Assembly: GCA_025667525.1 (NCBI GenBank)
Contig: CM046881.1
Coordinates: 31,507,580-31,571,579 of the forward strand
Length of the DNA: 64,000 bases
Direction: 5' to 3'
Source: Glebionis coronaria
Taxonomy: Eukaryota; Streptophyta; Magnoliopsida; Asterales; Asteraceae
A program made the position numbers and the translations under genes. Positions 10,581 through 23,031 of this stretch are shown here, piece by piece (the first letter of the stretch is position 1; each line of letters starts with the position of its first letter). Below the pieces are notes generated by a model, which saw only the letters and a list, made by a program, of their open reading frames with translations, was not told the origin of the DNA and ran no database searches.

Positions 10581-10592
10581 TGGTATTAGAGC
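10581..10592 (+). promoter_or_regulatory. Primer-binding site of element C
   Basis: TGGTATTAGAGC two bases after the LTR, the same variant tRNA-Met site as in element A. Confidence 0.85.
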
Positions 10593-10651
10593 TTGTTGAG
10601 AAACTTTGATAAAATCAAGAACAAAAAAATCCTTTCACATAAAAAACAACC

Positions 10652-13284
10652 ATGTCTTTAGACACCTTATCCTCATCAACAAACAACAACAACAATGCAC
10701 TCAAACTTCCCATTTTGGATCCTGAAAACTTTGAAATGTGGGAATTCAGGATTCAACAAACACTCTAAATAGAACACTATACTCTATGGAAAGTCATAAA
10801 GTTTGGTGATCAATTCACTAAAACAGTGGAAGTTGCTACTGATAGTAAGAACAAAGACAAAGAGTAGCGTGAAGGATCTAAAAGTGGTAGAAAGAAGACT
10901 AAATTTGCTGCTGTCACAGCAAAAGAGATCTAGCTTAGAAGGAATGATATTAGAGCTCGCAGCTCTTTGCTGTTAGCTCTACCAGATCGTCATCAGTTGA
11001 GATTCAGAAAGCACAAGAGTGCCAAGGAACTCTAGGAAGCTATTTGTACTACATTTGGAGGAAATGAATCTATAAGAAAGAAGAAGAAGAACAAAATGAT
11101 AGATCAATTTTCTTCATTCAAAGCAAAAACTGATGAAACAATTGGATCTATCTACAACAGACTTCAAGATCTAGTAGCTCAGCTTGAGTTTGAAATAGAA
11201 GTCACCAAAGAGCATGTGAATGCAAAATTTCTAAATAGCCTACAACAAGAATGGTTTGTGTACACATCTATTTGGTAGAACAAAGATGACATTGATGACA
11301 AGAACATTGATGGCATCTACAAAAATATGAACGTATTTGAGCCTGTTGTTCTACAAATGAAAAGCATGAGAACAATACCTACTAATCCCAATGGGTTGAC
11401 TGATCCCCCTACAAACATGGCATTTATCTCCAGTAGTGGGATCACCAACAGTGGAAAATAGGTTTCCCTTGTTGGTCTGTCTCAAGGCTCAAAACACTCT
11501 GACCAAGATGAACAGGTTACAACGTTTAGCCTTAACACTGCTTGTGCATTCATTGCATTCCAAGGACCAACTGGTTCCACTGTGGTATATGAAGATTTGA
11601 CTCAGATCATCAAGAAGAGCTGGGAGGAAATAGATATCAAATGGAATATGGATCTGCTCAGCATGAGAGCTAATAGATTCTATAAGAAGTATGGGAAAAA
11701 TCTCTGTTGATCCATCTGATGTTGCTAGTTTTGATAAATCAAAAGTTGAATGCTACAACTGTGGCAAGAATGGTAATTTTGCTAGAGAGTGCAGATCACC
11801 AAAGAAAGAATGGAAAGGCAACAACTACAGGAATGATTGTAGAGATGAAGAGTCAGAGTCTAAGGTCATAGTGGCAATGCATGGCATTGATGGTGTAGGA
11901 TGGGACTAGAGCTCTATGACTGACAAGGTGGAAAGGAATCAAGCCCTAGTTGCTGAAGAAGAGGATCAAAAGGAGTTTTCTCTAATGGCAAAGTCTTACT
12001 TGAAAATGAGGTATATGATGACTCTTTTTGTACTAAAGGCTGTAGAAAGAATACAGAGTCATTGAATGCTAAAATAAACACATTAAGAATTAAATGCACA
12101 AATTCTGAAAATAATCTAGACAACTATAATCGTGCATTAGAACACTTAGAGCCTATGATTAGAGAGTATCAACAAAGAGAAAGTAAGTATAGAGAACACA
12201 TTGGCATTCTTGAAAGGGAACAGAAGGAAAAAGATGCCACTGCTGAGGAGTTAAAAACTGAAGTAGTTGCATTAAAGGCTTACAAAGATAAAACTGATTT
12301 AACTCTGAAAAAGTTTGAGAATGCACAAGAGGAGTTAGTCAAAGTTGCTAATGTTGGACAATCACCCAAAGATAAAACTGGCTTAGGAATTAAAAATCAG
12401 CATGTTGAGATTTCTCCTTCACCGGCTAACATTCATGGAGCCGGTCCAATGAAAGACCTCTCATGGACTGGACTCCCATATTTTACTAAACAGGTGGAAA
12501 TCCTTCTTGATATGAATGACTACATACCAAAGGATCTCAAACAGCAAAATAATATGGTTACAACCAGTGAAGTAAGAGAATTCAAAAGAGAACAGGTTGC
12601 ATTAAAACAATACAAATTAGATAACCATGTTCTTTTCACTAGAAATGGTCTATTTGGAAGTGACACAAGTTCTAATAACAAATCTGGAACTACTTCTTCT
12701 AGAACTAGCAGCATATCTGGATCAGACAGTCCAAAGTCTAGCAAGAACACTTCTAGATATGCTGAGATGTATAGATCAAGCACACCTATAAGAAATCATA
12801 GAAATTGTAATAATCAAAAATCTATACAACTTGGTAAAGACTTTGTGAAAAAAAAACCAAGCCTTGTTTTACATGTGGTAGCTTTGATCATATGTATCAA
12901 GATTGTAAAGCAAGTATGAGGGTTGTGGCTACAAATCCTTTAAAGGAAATACAACCAAAATCCATTTTATTGAATGCAGGGGAAAAACCTTTTTCCCCTG
13001 CTAAATACATTCCCTCTGCTTTAAGAAACAAAGCACCTGCTAAGTATGTTGCCCCTGCCTTAAGAAAGAATGTTGTTGAGAAACAAAAACCAATTGTGGA
13101 AATGCCCAGACCAAAACCAAATTACACTCATTCATCTGGCCAAAAACCTTACCAACGATTTCACATAGGTCAAAACAGGCAATGGGTTTCCCTTGCTAAG
13201 CCTAAGGTTTACCCTGCTAGCAAAGTTTTTGCCTCTACTAACATGGGAAAGATTGGGAAAGCTGTCAAAGTCTCAGCTCGTTAG
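10652..13284 (+). pseudogene. copia element C gag, decayed
   Basis: Gag from the ATG at 10652. The N-terminus has LPILDPENFEMWEFRIQQTL as in element A. The UBN2 core covers about 10930-11400. A CCHC knuckle [14 protein letters not shown] lies near 11752-11793. A long coiled-coil stretch (12062-12350) leads into a Ser/Asn-rich linker and a second Cys pair (CFTCGSFDHMYQDC, 12862-12903), then a basic tail with AKYVAPALRKN-like repeats. Numerous in-frame stops (for example after QQTL and after TSIW) and frame changes make it a pseudogene. A second knuckle-like motif after the coiled coil is a feature I associate with long copia Gags. Confidence 0.75.
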
Positions 13285-14467
13285 GTATGGACCCTCAAAA
13301 ACGTCTCTAAACCCAATGGTGTATCACTGACATTCAATAAGTATTCTTACATTGATACACGAGGTTGACCTAAGTCAGTTGTGGCTTGGGTTCCCAAAAG
13401 AAACTACAATTTTGTTTTATTTTGTAGGGCAACACAAAGAAGAATGACAAAGCTTACTGGGATAGTGGATGCTCAAGGAATATGACTGGTCACAAGGCAT
13501 GCCTGTCAAATTTTGTACCCCTTTATGACAATGATGGTGTTTCCTTTGGAGATGGACAAAGGACAATTACTGGAAATAAGAAAATTATGACTAGTGACAT
13601 GACATTTGATAATGTCTACTTAGTGAAAGAACTGAAGTATAACTTATTCATTGTGTCTCAAATGACAGACAACAAAAACTATGTTTTGTTCACTGACACT
13701 GAGTGCCTTGTATTGGGAAAGGAGTTTGTGATCCGCCAGACACTCCTATTCTGCTTAAAACTCTAAGACAAAAGTACATGTACACAGTTGACCTTAAAGG
13801 AATTGCCCTTCAGGACAATGAAACATGTTTAATTACAAAGGCTTCAGTGGATGAATGCAAGAAGTGGCACAGGAGATTAGGTCATTTAAACTTCAAGAAT
13901 ATGAACAAGTTAGTTAAGCACAGTCTTGTTCATGGTCTTCCTTCTAAGACCTTTACCAATGATTACTCCTGTGTTGCCTGCTTGAAAAGAAAGCAACATA
14001 GAGCATCATACAAATCCAAGGTTGCTCAGTCCACCACAAAACCTATCGAGCTACTACATATGGATCTTTTTAGCCCTACATCTGTGGCAAGTATAAATCA
14101 TAAATGGTATTATTTGGTGGTCACAAATGATTTGTCAAGATTCACTTGGACTTTCTTTCTCAAAGAAAAGAAAGAAACAACAGTGATACTCAAGAATTTC
14201 ATCACGCAGATTGAATTGTAGAAAAGTTTTAAGGTGGTGACTATTAGATTAGATAATGGTGGAGAGTTCAGATACAAATATCTTGATAGATTTTATACAA
14301 GCAAGGGAATCAAGAGGGAATTCATCATTGCTAGAACTCCACAACAAAATGGGGTTGCAGAAAGAAGAAATAGGACTCTTATAAAAGCTGCAAGAACCAT
14401 GTTATCTGATGCAAAATTGCATGTGATCTTTTGGGCAGAGGCTGTAAGCACTGCTTGTTATGTGTAT
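13285..14467 (+). pseudogene. copia element C protease-integrase, truncated
   Basis: Aspartic protease active site DSG at 13461-13469, with the YWDSGCSRNMTG context. The GAG-pre-integrase zinc finger (WHRRLGHLN...CVACLKRKQ) lies near 13860-14000. The integrase core shows the three acidic residues in HMDLFSP, RLDNGGEF and QQNGVAERRN. A frameshift lies near 13735 and a stop at 14219. Coding stops abruptly after the WAEAVSTACYV segment at about 14467. The rest of the integrase, the reverse transcriptase and RNase H are absent, and unrelated sequence follows. Confidence 0.8.
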
Positions 14468-16249
14468 TGAGACTGCATTTATACATAGTCTCATAGTCCA
14501 AATCAAGCTTAAAATGCTTAAAAATGTCATAAAATACCGTAAAATATGCTTGTGTTTGTTCATTGTGTATTTTAGGTATGGATATCGTGAAATCAACAAA
14601 AGATCAAAAGAAACAAGCAATAACGAACACGGGAAACGAAGCCGCACAAAGAACCGGACCCGAATGTTGATTTTCCAAAGAAGTCCTTGAAGTTTGAATA
14701 TTTGTCAAGAATGGTCCCTCATCTTTTGAAGACTTGTCATATTATACCCCTACATAAAGGTCCCTAATATTTCAAGAAATATCATTAATGGCCCTTGAAG
14801 AAGGAAGTTATTGCATTTATGGTCCTTGGTAAAAGTTCTTACAACAAAAAGGCCAAAAATGACAATATGACCAAAGTTATAACAAAGAGATACGAAGTAA
14901 TGGCTGATGAGACTTTGATTGAACATATTTTGCAAGACATGGGACCAAATGTGCAACAAATGAAACCCATACCCTGTTTTACCCGGTATAAACCCATCAA
15001 AAATCCCAACTCCAACACACTAGCCGACCCAACCAAGCCCATACATCCTCCCCTACGTCACCATCAATTAACCCACGTTTATTAATTAATTAACAATTCA
15101 AAATTTTTTTTATTTAATAGATCGGGTAACAAAAACTATTTGCATTAACCCCCAATTAACCCACCTGTTAATCCCCAATATCCTCAAGAACCCTAATACC
15201 CAAAATCTTCATAACCCTAAATTAAGCCTAACCCTCATCCATAAACACAATTCCCATCACCTTCATCTAAAACCAACCCTCAAAATAATCCCACATGATC
15301 TGTTGGTCCCCTGTACCTGAAACGATCCAAGACAAACTTATGTCAGTGGCATTCAACTATTTTGGATGAGTGCTTTCTCCCTACGCATATTTGAACGTCC
15401 CGAATTCATTCTCAACAGCTGGATCATTAGAACTCATCACATGGCCAAGTTTGCTAATTCAAAATTTGGGATCTTTCAAGCATATTCTTAAGGCATCAAA
15501 GGGCAAATTCGGCATTTATATTGTTAGGGTTAGCTTAGTTCTAGATGCTTCTTTTAGTTCTATAAAAGCTTACTCTGGGTTGTGGAGAAGCTTGTTCCAC
15601 AATTTTTATGTAAACCTTTTCAAATTAATAGTTAAAGTGTTTTTTAATCCTTACATAAATTTTCTGAGTTCATTTAATTTCTTGTTATTTTTACTTACTT
15701 TGTCATTTGAATTATTCATCTTTAACTTTCTTCAATCTTTTTTTAGTCATTCAAAATTTATTTTTTTTGAAATTAGTTTCTAAAAATATTGTTGAAAATC
15801 CAAGTGAATAAAATTTGGTGAAAACTGATTTGACAAATCAGTTTTGTACAAGATTTTATCTTCTTGTTATTTTTGTGTTGAAATTTCATTCAAGTTTCAA
15901 AAGTGGTTTCATTTTTTTATGTTGTTGTTTGAACTCACTGTAGCAAAAGCTACAAGCTTATAGCTTGTAGTCTTTTGGCTACAAGATATTTTTGGTTTTT
16001 TTGTTTCATGTGTGTAGGGATTTAGGGAAGAACTTTTCTCACCTTCCTTTTTGAAGAGTTTTAGATGCTTTTTGGTTTTCATGCTTGATTGTGTCAATTT
16101 TCTGTTTAGTTTGTGATAATTTGATTTATTAAACATGTTATGATAGCTTTAAGTTCTATTACTTGTGCTTTGTCAAATTTTTCTTTACAAAATCCTTGTT
16201 TTTAAAATTTAAGGTGGTGTTTGGATCTGCTTATTAAGAAAAGTAGGGT
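14468..16249. other. Noncoding stretch, possibly an LTR of a gypsy element
   Basis: It starts TGAGACTGCATTTATACATA exactly where copia C is cut and contains a TATA-like CTATAAAAGC near 15570, so an LTR of a Tat-like element is possible. I find no primer-binding site, coding sequence or second copy to prove it. Short open frames here (14795-15085, 15370-15783) match nothing I recognise. Two AACCCTAA-like motifs near 15190-15215 are isolated and are not telomeric arrays. Confidence 0.35.
15943..15979. repeat. Hairpin-forming inverted repeat
   Basis: CTACAAGCT (15950-15958) and AGCTTGTAG (15962-15970) form a perfect 9-bp stem with loop TAT. AAAAG and CTTTT outside extend it past a one-base bulge. 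Confidence 0.75.
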
Positions 16250-16599
16250 TGTTGTTCCCATTCAATCCATAACACAAGATTTAGAGAGAGAAATAGTATA
16301 GAGAGAGAAAGTAGAGAGAGAAGTGGAAGGTTTACACTAAAACTAGGTGTTTTATGAAATGAACCAACACCCTCTTTCACATGTGAAAGAGGGTTATATA
16401 TGCCACGGCTCTAAGGCCTTTGTGGGCTTCATCTTGGGTCGGGCTTGGCATTCACTTGGGCATATAGTCCCTAACAAAGACAATATTAGCTTAAAGTCCA
16501 AGCCCGCTTTTCCCGACTAACCTATTACTATACAAGACCAATAACGACTAAGATGACCTATTACATTCTTGTTCGACTATATAAAATATAGGGCTAACA
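16250..16599 (-). repeat. 3' LTR of copia element D
   Basis: 350 bp with TG/CA ends (TGTTGTTCCCA to GGGCTAACA on the plus strand). It contains a short palindrome in CTTTCACATGTGAAAG that the other LTR lacks in part, plus about 60 bases missing from the other copy. Confidence 0.92.
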
Positions 16600-16612
16600 A
16601 TCTCCCCCAATG
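16600..16612 (-). promoter_or_regulatory. Polypurine tract of copia element D
   Basis: On the minus strand, TTGGGGGAGAT directly precedes the 3' LTR, where plus-strand DNA synthesis would be primed. Confidence 0.75.
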
Positions 16613-17179
16613 TATCGGTCATCTTAAAAAGCTTAAAAAGCATAAGATGGTTGAGTGAATACATTCTTGTAGAGGAGATCTTCCTGCTTTGGTCTTGTAT
16701 CTTGGTCTTGATCTTGTTTGTAACAGCTTTGTTCCTTCATGCTTTCGTGATCTTTATCTTGAGCCTTTGGCATTTTACTTTGAGTGCTTGAGATCTTCAT
16801 CTGTACTCCTTGTGACTAAGATGACCTATTACATTCTTACATTCTTAGGTATCTTGATTATCGCCATCTTGTGCTCTTGTGACTTCTGAATCGACATTGG
16901 TTACACAGCTACGCCACCTTCTTGATATGCAGTAACATATACAGACACGGATGAAATGGCTTTGAACATTTCACCCTAACTCGGTAGCGTTTTACCTCCG
17001 GTCGGTGAAGACCGTTAAACGGTATTAAATACCGTACCTGTGATCAGGTAGATTCGATTAAGAACCTCCTTGACAGGGTTTCCCGGCGGTAGTAGCCAGT
17101 TCTCTTTACTCGACCGTCTCAAAGCAGACTGCGAACGTAAAGAGTGAATCATAAGGATAAATTATCCGTCTGATTAGAG

Positions 17180-17575
17180 TCGTCAATTCAGATTTCCTGG
17201 AACAAGTTTGATTCTAAAAGAATCGCACCATTGTTGCTTTCCAGTTTGTCACAAGCTTGATTCATAGAGAATCTTGTGAGTTACCTACCGCAGTGCTATT
17301 TGATGTTGACACTGGAAGGATTTCCATTCGTCACTATGAACACTAATGAGTGTCACTCTGAATATTCTGTCAAGATCACATGGATTTTACGAAGAAACCT
17401 GGAATAAAGTTTGAATCAATTAAGAATCCAAACTTAGTTTCTTTCCAGTTCTCACAAGTTTGATTTGTGTAGAATCGCACAAGTTACCTACCATGAGCTT
17501 GTTTGATGCTGGCTCAAGCAGGATTTCCATCTTCATTGTGAATCGTATCACTCAGATGTTCTGGCAATATCACAA
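17180..17575. repeat. Diverged ~215-bp tandem repeat
   Basis: Two blocks share TTTCCAGTTTGTCACAAG / TTTCCAGTTCTCACAAG, GAATC...AAGTTACCTACC, TTTGATG(C/T)TG and AGGATTTCCAT in the same order, at about 17238-17370 and 17441-17575. Identity is moderate, so the duplication is old. Confidence 0.7.
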
Positions 17576-18835
17576 GGATAATGTGTAGGACTCGATTGTG
17601 TCCTAATGAGATGATATATAGATCTTGTTTGGCTCTAGACTCAATAAGTGCATTTTGGTATTCGGAGGCTGGAGCAGACTGCCACCTTTTCAATATTAAC
17701 TGACTCGGAGTGAGAAAGTCAATAGATACGTGTTGATCTCCGTGACAATGAGACAAGTTTCTTTTGAGAGAAACTCGAATGGCTGGGGAAGGGTTGTGCA
17801 TCGCATCACTGGGTCCATGACACTTGTCTTCGATAGATGTGTTAACCTGGTTTCTGCCTAAGTTGCATAGAATATTCAACTCCTTCAATGCTTACCAATA
17901 CGTCATCACTAGCACCTTGTTGTGATTGTTCCAGTGCTAACTTAAGTAATTGGTCCGCATTCAGCTTCATTCCACTCCATCTTTCCTAAGGACAACTATT
18001 TCTAGCTATGGAATGTCCGTGGGTAGATCTCTCCTGTTCTGGTTGGATCATAGGACTTAGTTTCCTATCCTAAACCACCTTTTGACTCCATCGTTCCGTC
18101 GTGGATAGTAGGTTGTTTTGGGTAAGGATCGTAACCATAAAACCACTGAAAACAATTCAAAGTGCTTGATAAAATTCAAAACTTTTAACACTTTGAAAGT
18201 TTTATATTTTCAAAAAGCTCACCCTACACACATGCATCGATAAACAAAATAGTTTGGCATGTGAAGGAAAGAGTTGCACTTGAGTCTTTAAGATCACATG
18301 TTGCGATATATTACATTTTAATCACATTTTCTCCCCCTATCTCTAATATAAAAATATAATATTAGAGATACCAATTGATTAAAATATGACATTTTCCGAA
18401 AAATCGACGGGAGAGAAACATGTGTGCACGCATGAATCATGGAACTTTTTTAGTCGGGATGCTCCCCCTCAACAATATATGTGTGTCTTGAAACAAAAAT
18501 TTGACAAAATTTTGGAAAAACAACACCACAAATATGTTGAAGTACGGAGTTGAGATGCCTTTACCGATAATATATGACAAATTTAATATCATTTTCGGAA
18601 TGTGTTGGATACATAAAATATGAAAATTTTAGAGATGTACCCAACAACATTAAAAGGCTTGATTTTAAAACGCTCCCCCTCAAAAATTGATCAAAATAAC
18701 ATATGACAATTTTGAGAAATGAAAACCACATATGAGGAAGGGAGTGTTGAACACACTATTTTGAAAGATTTAGAAAAATCTTTTGAGAAATTCTTGAAAA
18801 ATTGTGTTCAACGGTTTTAAAATAAATTCCGATTT

Positions 18836-19138
18836 ACATGAGCACAAAACTTTGAATGTTCTGTGACTAGCTCATGACCGAGAAAAATTAATTTCCCGTT
18901 GTGAAGGATAAGTTATCATCCGTGATAAACTTTCCTTAAGTGAAAGTACGAGTTCTAAGCTGACATTTACTTAGAAGTCGTTTTTCATGAACTTAAAAAC
19001 TTTGAATGTTTTTATGAGAAGCTCATGACCGAGAAATATGAATTTCTCGTTGAGAATGATAAGTTATCGTCCGAGATAAACTTTCCTTAGTTGATGAGGT
19101 CCGAGTCCTAAGATATGATGCGCTTAGAAGTCACTGTT
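18836..19138. repeat. Diverged ~148-bp tandem repeat
   Basis: Two blocks share CATGA(G/A)C..AAAACTTTGAATGTT, AGCTCATGACCGAGAAA, GATAAGTTATC and GATAAACTTTCCTTA in order, starting near 18836 and 18987. It lies just after the pol stop codon of copia D. Confidence 0.8.
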
Positions 19139-19146
19139 AGAGAATA

Positions 19147-20741
19147 TCAAGCAGCTTCATTTGCCAAAACCTCCAAGTCTTTTGGAGTCATATACTTCAT
19201 ACCAAGACGGCCAACGAGATACGCAAACCTATCTTTTGATAGAGCTTTTGTAAACAAGTCTGCCAGCTGGTACTCAGTTCTGACAAAGTATAATTCCACG
19301 ATGCCACGTTCCACTTGTTCCTTGATGAAGTGATATCTGACATCGATGTGCTTGGTGCGGGGGTGCTGAACCGGATTGCAAGATATGGCTTTGGCCGACT
19401 TTGAGTCACAATACATAGGTATTTTATCAAAGTGAAAGCCATAATCCGTGAGTCGAGTTCTCATCCAGAGGACTTGAGCACAGCACGCGGATAGAGCCAC
19501 ATATTCTGCTTCAGCTGATGAGAGCGAAGTGCAATCCTGCTTCTTTGACGACCAGCTGACAAGCTTGTCTTCCCCTAGAAATTGTATGCTACCAGAAGTG
19601 CTTTTTCGACTATCAAGACAACCTGCGTGATCAGAATCTGAAAAAGCTTTTAGATGAAAACCGTTCCCTTCGGATACCAGAGTCCCATGTGGATGGTATT
19701 CTTAAGGTACCGAAAGATCCATTTAACCTCTTTGAGGTGCTTTTGAGTAGGTTTGGCTTGATATCGTGCACAATAGCATGTGGCATGATGAATATCAGGC
19801 TTGCTGGCTGTAAGGTACATAAGTGACCCGATCATACTACGATATCGCGTTTCATCTACGGGATATGAGTACAAGTCAGCGTCTAGGGATGTGGTCGACA
19901 ATGGTGTACCAACGCGAGCACATGAGGTCATACCATGCTTTTTAAGTATCTCTTGAGCATACTTAGCTTGGTTTATAAAGATACCACGTGGGGATTGATG
20001 AATTTGGAGGCCTAAAAAGAATTTTAGCTCCCCCATCATTGACATTTCAAATCTGCTGTGCATTAATTTTTCAAAACGTTTTGAAAGTTTTGGGTTCGTA
20101 GAACCAAAAATAATGTCATCAACATAAACTTGCACCAGCAGTATGTCATCCCCATATTTATTAATAAAGAGAGTAGGATCAATAGAACCTTTGGAGAATC
20201 CTTTGGAAACCAAGAAGTTGGATAGTTCTTCGTACCATGCCCTTGGAGCTTGTTTAAGTCCATATACAGCCTTCTTGAGACGATAGACTTTGTCAGGATG
20301 ATGAGGATCGATGAATCCTTCCGGCTGATTCACATACACTTCTTCCTTCAAATGACCGTTGAGAAAAGCAGTTTTAATGTCCATCTGAAAAACCGTGAAG
20401 CCCTTATGTGCAGCATAAGCAAGGAATATCCTGACTGCTTCCAAACGAGCGACTGGAGCGAATGATTCATCGTAGTCTATTCCTTCTTGTTGACGGTATC
20501 CCTTAACCACAAGACGAGATTTGTTTTTGATGATGGTTTGTTCTTCATCCAGTTTGTTTTTCCAGATCCATTTGAAATCTAAAATTGACATTCCATAGGG
20601 TCGGTCAACAAGTTCCCAAACATTTAGGCGTTCAAACTGATGAATTTCTTCTTGCATTGATTCAATCCACGCATGATCAGTCATGGCTTGTTTGATGTTT
20701 GTAGGTACAGTTGAACTCACGGTGAGTGCATACATACACAC
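19147..20741 (-). pseudogene. copia D reverse transcriptase-RNase H
   Basis: The C-terminal half of Pol, which makes cDNA from the element RNA inside the virus-like particle. 19650-20741 (363 residues) carries the RVT_2 hallmarks [49 protein letters not shown] and the catalytic YVDD. A frameshift near 19655 moves the frame, after which the RNase H segment runs to the stop at 19147 (CDSKSAKAIS, HIDVRYHFIKE, LADLFTKAL). Between this part and the integrase ORF, a TAG near 20781 interrupts what was one polyprotein. Apart from these two lesions the catalytic motifs look intact. Confidence 0.85.
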
Positions 20742-20778
20742 ATCGCCATCGGTTTCGAGTTGTTTGCGTGTTCGAACC

Positions 20779-22718
20779 GGCTATGAAGGATTTCCAATGA
20801 CTTGCTCCAATGGATGATCACGTGTCCAATGGTGAGTGGATGGATATGGTTGGTAGAATGTATGCATGTTGGACGGATCAACATGTTGAGTAGAAGACTC
20901 TCCGACTTCGTGTACCGGTGTACCAAACGGATTGATAAATTCTTCTTCGTCAGGTTGTGCATCGACTGCTTGATTATTGTTTCCTCCTTCAGCATTGACG
21001 GTTGGTGATGTTGGTGGTATGACTGTTTGTTGAGTTTGTTGAGTATCCAATGGAATTGTCTCTTGAGCAACGGTTGCTGAAGTAGATGCAGTTGTGTCTT
21101 TTTTACTTTGTTCGGGTGCATCAGTAGTGGTGACAGCGGAAGGCTTTGACACAACTTGATTGTTTCCATAGTAATATTCATCAAACATTGGATCATATAA
21201 ATCAACCAACTCATTCATATGTGTCGTATCTGTCGAGTCTGCTGTAGGGGTACTTTGTTGACATTCTTGCACGGGACGTACACTGTTTTGTGTAGGTGCC
21301 ATTGCTGGACAATGAGGTGCGGGACTTGAGCTGTTGTGATCAAGTACCATTTGTGGCAATTCGTCAAAGTTCACATGAATTGTTTTGACAATAATCTTTG
21401 TTCCCTTGTTATAGACTCGATATCCTTTCGACAATGTCGCATACCCCACAAAAATACATGCATCACCTTTTTCTTTCATCTTGTTGAGATTCTCACCGTC
21501 TTTAAGAATGTAGCATAAAGATCCAAATACGTGAAAGAATTTGACAGTAGGTTTCCTGCCATTGATAATGTGGTAAGGTGTCTTTTCATGTCTAGGGATA
21601 ACGAGAGAACGATTCTGAGTATAACAGGCTGTTGCAATTGCTTCAGCCCAGAAGAATAGCGGTAATTTTGAAGCAGAAAGCATTGTTCGAGCAGCCTCAA
21701 CCAAAGTGTGGTTCCGCCTTTCGACAACGCCGTTTTGTTTAGGAGTTAGAGCAATAGACGTTTGATGTTCGATGCCTTCTTCTTGAAAGTAAGATTGCAA
21801 GTTCTTGTTCAAAAATTCAGTACCCCTATCCGTTCTTACGGTTAAGACTTGAGCTTGAAGATTGCGTTGTATCATCTTGAGAAAGTTTTTGAGAACCTCT
21901 AGTGTTTCATCTTTGGACCTTAAGAAGAAAGTCCATGTGTATCTAGAATAATCATCAACAATCACGAGAATATACTTTTTCCCGTTAATACTCTCTACAC
22001 GCATGAGACCACATAAATCCATGTGTAGAAGTTCCAATCGTCCTTTTGAGCTTGGGGTAGTCTTTGATTTGAAAGACTTCCGTTTTGCTTTCCCCAACTC
22101 ACAAGAAGAACAAAGATGGTCTTTGACGAATTTTAACTTTGGGAGACCGGTCACAATATCATTTTTCGAAAGCAAGTTGATGGTGTCAAAGTTGAGATGT
22201 GATAATCGTTGATGCCATAACCATGCTTGAGATGATGAAGCTTTAGCCATTAAGCAAATTGGATTTTTTGAAGATGTGTCTTGAAGAGTTACTGTGTAGA
22301 GATCAAAACCACGAGAACTTGTAAGAAGGTCATTCCCATCGTAGTCTCTAACATAGCAAGTAGTTTTCCGAAAAGCCACTTCCAAATCCGCATCACAAAA
22401 TTGACCAACCGAGAATAAATTGTGATTCAGTCCCTCGACGTAATAAACACGTTTTATAGTGATATTCCCTTGAACCAAGTCTCCATATCCGAGTATCGGT
22501 GCAAATTGATCATTTCCAAACCGTACCGTACCCAGAAACTTCTCCACGAAGTTAATGAGAAGCTTGAGATTGCCCGTCATGTGCTTTGTGCACCCGGAGT
22601 CCATTATGAATAGGATGATTACGACGAGCTGCAGAAGAATTAGAAGACAATGTAGCATTTGACAAATGGGATCCCTTGATAGAAACGGGTTCCAAAATAG
22701 TAGTGGGCCTAGATGCAA
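20779..22718 (-). pseudogene. copia D protease-integrase
   Basis: 645-residue open frame. The retropepsin site DSGCTKHMTG lies near the start. The GAG-pre-integrase domain has WLWHQRLSHLN and the CSSCELGKAKRKSFK finger. The integrase core has acidic residues in HMDLCG, VRTDRGTEF and KQNGVVERRNHTLVEAARTM. A C-terminal domain has HVFGSLCY and FVGYA, followed by a Ser/Thr/Gln-rich linker. Its first ~40 residues overlap the end of the Gag frame, and a shift of frame near 22620 joins them. Since copia normally uses one uninterrupted gag-pol frame, I read this as a mutation rather than programmed frameshifting. It ends at a TAG. Confidence 0.82.
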
Positions 22719-23031
22719 AGTCTACTGGCAAGCTGATATTCCTAGACCCAATCACTAAAGTGGTTAACTTAGGTACCCATTTGTATCCGGGTGGTGTAAA
22801 TGCTGAATACCCCCGTGTACATGTCCTAATCATGTTCTCATAAAGCTTCTTTAACCTGCTTTGTTTACGTAGAGTAGTGGATTCTAACGCACTTAGTTTC
22901 TTAAGTGGTTGATCAGTGGATTGGTTCAAAGTTCTTGTGGGTTCACTAGTACTAGTGGGCACACGAATAGGCTTCCTAGTTATAGTATTCACGCCATTAT
23001 GATTAAGAGCACAAGCATCATGATTGAAAGT
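22552..23031 (-). pseudogene. copia D gag, 3' part
   Basis: The C-terminal Gag segment, left of the Athila-like insertion. It is in frame with the larger gag part at 32504-34027 across the AAAGT duplication, so the insertion cut an open coding sequence. It includes a PPGYKWVPK motif common in long copia Gags. It runs past the point where the protease frame begins. Confidence 0.75.
23027..23031. repeat. Target-site duplication, left copy (AAAGT)
   Basis: AAAGT directly left of the Athila-like element. The matching copy is at 32499-32503. Confidence 0.9.

Larger units (their letters stand above)
16613..19146 (-). other. 3' noncoding region of copia element D
   Basis: About 2.5 kb between the RNase H stop and the 3' LTR, unusually long for copia. 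It holds two diverged tandem duplications and three further CTCCCCC motifs (18331, 18462, 18673) like the core of the polypurine tract. A minus-strand open frame at 17514-17888 (124 residues) matches nothing I recognise and probably is chance. Confidence 0.6.

Noticed and set aside
15185..15235. AACCCTAA-like telomere words
   Set aside because: Only isolated motifs, not a tandem array; such words are common in plant leaders.
17514..17888. 124-residue minus-strand frame in the 3' region of copia D
   Set aside because: No recognisable domain, and it overlaps an old tandem repeat.
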